Shown here: piece by piece, positions 61,340 to 64,000 of the stretch
Position numbering within the stretch: position 1 is the stretch's first letter
How the letters are laid out: every line of letters starts with the position of its first letter
Program-made: the position numbers and the translations under genes
Source of the DNA: Aptenodytes patagonicus
Lineage: Eukaryota; Chordata; Aves; Sphenisciformes; Spheniscidae
Length of the DNA: 64,000 bases
Reading direction: 5' to 3'
NCBI RefSeq assembly: GCF_965638725.1
Contig: NC_134951.1
Location: forward strand, 106,105,811-106,169,810
Notes under the pieces: generated by a model
The model's input: the letters and a program-made list of their open reading frames with translations, nothing else
Told to the model about the DNA's origin: nothing
Databases searched by the model: none

Positions 61340-63015
61340 CTAGGGCAAATAATCAAGTATCTGGAACCTAACAAGGTGGCGAGTGATAGGCAACATGAAT
61401 TTAGTTTGGCACAGTTTGGTTCTGATAATATCCTTCTATAAGAGTGTAAGAGCTTTTGACAATCAGGGAGAAGTTGTAATAATTCTTTGCTTTAGTACGG
61501 CTTTTGGCAGCCTCCAGATAAGGCAGGGACCTCGAGTCCAAATGAAACTATTTTGACATAAGGACCCAACCTGGTGAAAAGCAGCACTTAAAAAGTGGTA
61601 CTTAACCAATAGCTTGCTCTTGCCTAGCAGAGTTTGTCAGTTGAGGTGTGCAATCTCTGTCTCAGGTCAATGTTTTTTCATTAATGGTACAGATAAGACT
61701 AATTGTTGGCTAATAGATGTGCTTTGTGGTCCAGGCTGGACAAGGTGACAAGGCTTTGCAAAATGGATTTGGGATTCAGAGTGATCTCTGAAGGGTAAGA
61801 GAGCTGGGCTGGAACAAACAGGAGGTATATGAGTTAAGGGCAAATACAGAGAAGGGATTTGGGAATAGCCAGCTGTGGGAATACACAATGGAGAACGAAA
61901 GGCTAGTTTGCACAGATGGAGCTGATCTTAAAAAACAAACAAACAAAAAAACCCCAAAAAACCACACAAACACCCCCCCCCCCCCAAAAAAAAAAAACCA
62001 AAACCAAAAAACAAAACAAAACACTGGGTTGGTAGCAAAAATATACTGAAAGCTGGATTCAGAAGGAAATTGGTCAGTTTGTATTGGTGTGGTGGGCTCA
62101 GCTGTGAAGGGACCATGAGATGTGAGTCAGTTGAAGAGAATCCAAAAGGAAAGCAAAAAGTATTGCCCAAGGTCTAGAAAACATGACCTAAGGGAAGATT
62201 TGGGGTGAGAGAAATGGGGGAATTAAAAAGAAAAAAAAATACATGTCTTTCTCATGTTTACAGAGGAGTGGGTAGATTACAGCCTGTCGTGTATACAAAT
62301 CTTGGTTGCAAGAGGAGAGATAATAAATGGTCTCCATGCCCACTCTGAATAGCAGAAATAGCTTCTTATTTAAATTGCAAAGAAGGAAAGATTTTGTTTA
62401 AACATTAGGAGACCTTAGATGCAAGGTTAAGTATAGGATAGATTAACTGTTGGGTTCCCGAGCCTTTGAGAACCCAGTTAAAAGCTGACTGGAAAATTAT
62501 CTGTGAGGAGTGATTTAGATTTGGCTTATGCTACCTTGGGCAGAGCGGTGGCTTGGGGATTCTCCAAAGGCTTTGCTTCCGATGCAAACATGGGGTTTAA
62601 GGCCATGTTTCATCTCAAGCTTGTTAAAAGCGGAAGAAAGACTCTCTCAGTGGTTATTGAACTGGGTCATCCACGTAAACCCTGTGGTCTGTGTCGGAAA
62701 TGCAGAGGGGAAAAAAGCAAACTGTTTGTGGAGTATTCCCCAGGACTCTGGGATGGGTGTGTGCGATGGCGTGACCTGCCCTGCAGGTGCAGATGGACGC
62801 CTGTTTGCTGATCATTGGTGATGCTTCTTGACCGATGCCCCCTTGCACAGATCCTCATCGCTGTCACGGTCCGGAGGCCGTGGCCATCTCTGAGCTGCCA
62901 GGTCCCGGGTGGCCACTGAGCGTCTGCTGCAGCTTCCTGGACCCGGGTGCTTTCAGCAGGAGGTGGGATAGGAAGGCTTCCCGGGGTCCCTTCTGATTCC
63001 AGCTATCTGATGATA
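61340..63015 (+). mobile_element. Old CR1-family LINE relic (3' region)
   Basis: Blocks match my memory of CR1 3' ends: AACATGAATTTAGTTTGGCA and ATATCCTTCTATAAGAG near 61390-61445, GAAAACATGACCTAAGGGAA near 62176, GAGATAATAAATGGTCTCCA near 62318, AAATTGCAAAGAAGGAAAGA near 62374, and a degraded GGTCCCTTCTGATTCCAGCT tail near 62984. The order is that of a + strand CR1. It is heavily diverged and broken by an A/C-rich insertion, so edges are approximate. Confidence 0.55.
61930..62025. repeat. A/C-rich low-complexity tract
   Basis: Runs of A with CAAA and CCCC units and a 13-base C run, inside the CR1 relic. Confidence 0.9.
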
Positions 63016-63612
63016 CTATGTAAAGGGAAGAGAGGGCTGCCGCTAGCCTCAGAAGGGACAGCCGAGGTACCCATGCACTAGCAGGCAGCGTGTTGTTAAG
63101 TAAGCAAAATGTCTTTCCTGTTCAGTTTAAATCTGTCTTAATAACCATATAGCATCCTGGAGAGCTGTGCTTCAGAACCAGCACGTATATGGCTTGCAAA
63201 CAGAGTGCATGTTAAATACAACTTAGTATTTAAATAGCGTGAGTGTCGCTGTGACAGGTAAGTCGGTAGTAATTTGACTGCTCATTTAGGCCAATTATTT
63301 TGAAGACTCCCTCCCTGGCTGTGGAGTTATCTCCATGCTGACGACACCTTGAAATCATGACAGCAGTGAGCTTATAAAAGCAGGTGTTGGGAGACCTGAT
63401 GCTGCACATGGTGACAAGGCAGCTCCAGTTCAGTCACTGTGTTTGCCTGCTGGCAGCGGGGTCATGTGTGGGTGTGGACCTGAGGAGGAGATGCTGGCCC
63501 TGTCCCTTGGACCATGTTAACTAGGCATACACCACACTAAATGGCTTGAAGCTAAATAGCTTTACAACTTCAGCTTTTTCTTGCCTCTGATACACATTCA
63601 TAATTGGCTGTC

Positions 63613-63645
<33 letters not shown>

Positions 63646-64000
63646 AGTTAGAAGATAGGAAATTCAGTGGGTCGTCTTGTTTGTGGGTACCTCCCATGCA
63701 TTGTCCGCATGTAATACTTCTCCGGACAGAGATGGGGCTTTGCAGAGGCTACTGCTGCAATCAGCACTGAGGAGCCACTGTGGGGGATAAAGGGGCCCCA
63801 TTGTGTGCCCTTGTCGGAGCTGCTCCCTGCTTCCAGCAGTGGGGTTTCTGTGGCTGATTGTGAGCATGTAGGAGGCAGGCTAACTCTAATTTGTCTTCTG
63901 TACTGCAGGCAGAGTGTAAAGGGCAGTTGTTTACAAATGAAAAGATAATTTCTAACTTGGATAAATGGGACACGGAATGGCTGTGACAGGCTGTAATAGC
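63016..64000 (+). other. VASH2: VASH2 intron 3, end of window
   Basis: Non-coding. It contains a 31-base C run; nothing else recognised. Confidence 0.55.
63614..63644. repeat. 31-nt poly(C) run
   Basis: Uninterrupted C run (G run on the minus strand). Its length in the assembly may be inexact. Confidence 0.95.

Overview
This window is nuclear DNA of a bird, probably a member of Neoaves. The evidence is intron-split vertebrate genes with compact introns, two GC-rich CpG-island promoters, CR1 LINE fragments and a solo LTR of a common avian ERVL-type family. Gene order is TATDN3, FLVCR1, VASH2, all on the + strand. From general knowledge this matches the order on human chromosome 1q32.3, so the block is conserved synteny.

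Layout: (1) 1-3.9 kb holds the last five coding exons of TATDN3, a TatD-family metal-dependent hydrolase, with poly(A) signal. A 543-bp solo LTR with a perfect 5-bp target duplication sits in one intron. (2) 7.2-19.4 kb holds a second, diverged TATDN3-like gene, a tandem duplicate not present in the standard mammalian order. Nine of ten exons are recognisable, with the same phases and nearly the same lengths as TATDN3. One exon has an in-frame TAG and a GG in place of its AG acceptor, and two conserved active-site motifs carry Glu-to-Lys changes. It is either a recently lost gene or a decaying pseudoenzyme. (3) 19.4-23.6 kb is intergenic, with one exon-like open stretch at 21.4 kb. (4) 23.6-34.7 kb is FLVCR1, complete: ten coding exons, 528 codons plus stop, followed by a long 3' UTR that probably ends near 38.9 kb. 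(5) 39-47.6 kb is intergenic and contains a perfect 36-bp tandem duplication. (6) 47.6 kb to the end is the start of VASH2: promoter island, exons 1-3 and part of intron 3, with the catalytic exons beyond the window. Intron 3 holds an old CR1 relic and a 31-nt C run.

The genes are not an operon and share no obvious pathway. TATDN3 is a predicted nuclease/hydrolase, FLVCR1 a plasma-membrane choline/ethanolamine (and heme) transporter, and VASH2 a tubulin carboxypeptidase that works with SVBP. I found no prokaryote-like system, CRISPR array, tRNA or rRNA. The strongest observation is the tandem TATDN3 paralogue. The next is a six-codon upstream ORF (including its stop) whose stop overlaps the VASH2 start codon as ATGA. 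Exon assignments were made by eye from translated homology and splice sites, without alignment tools.
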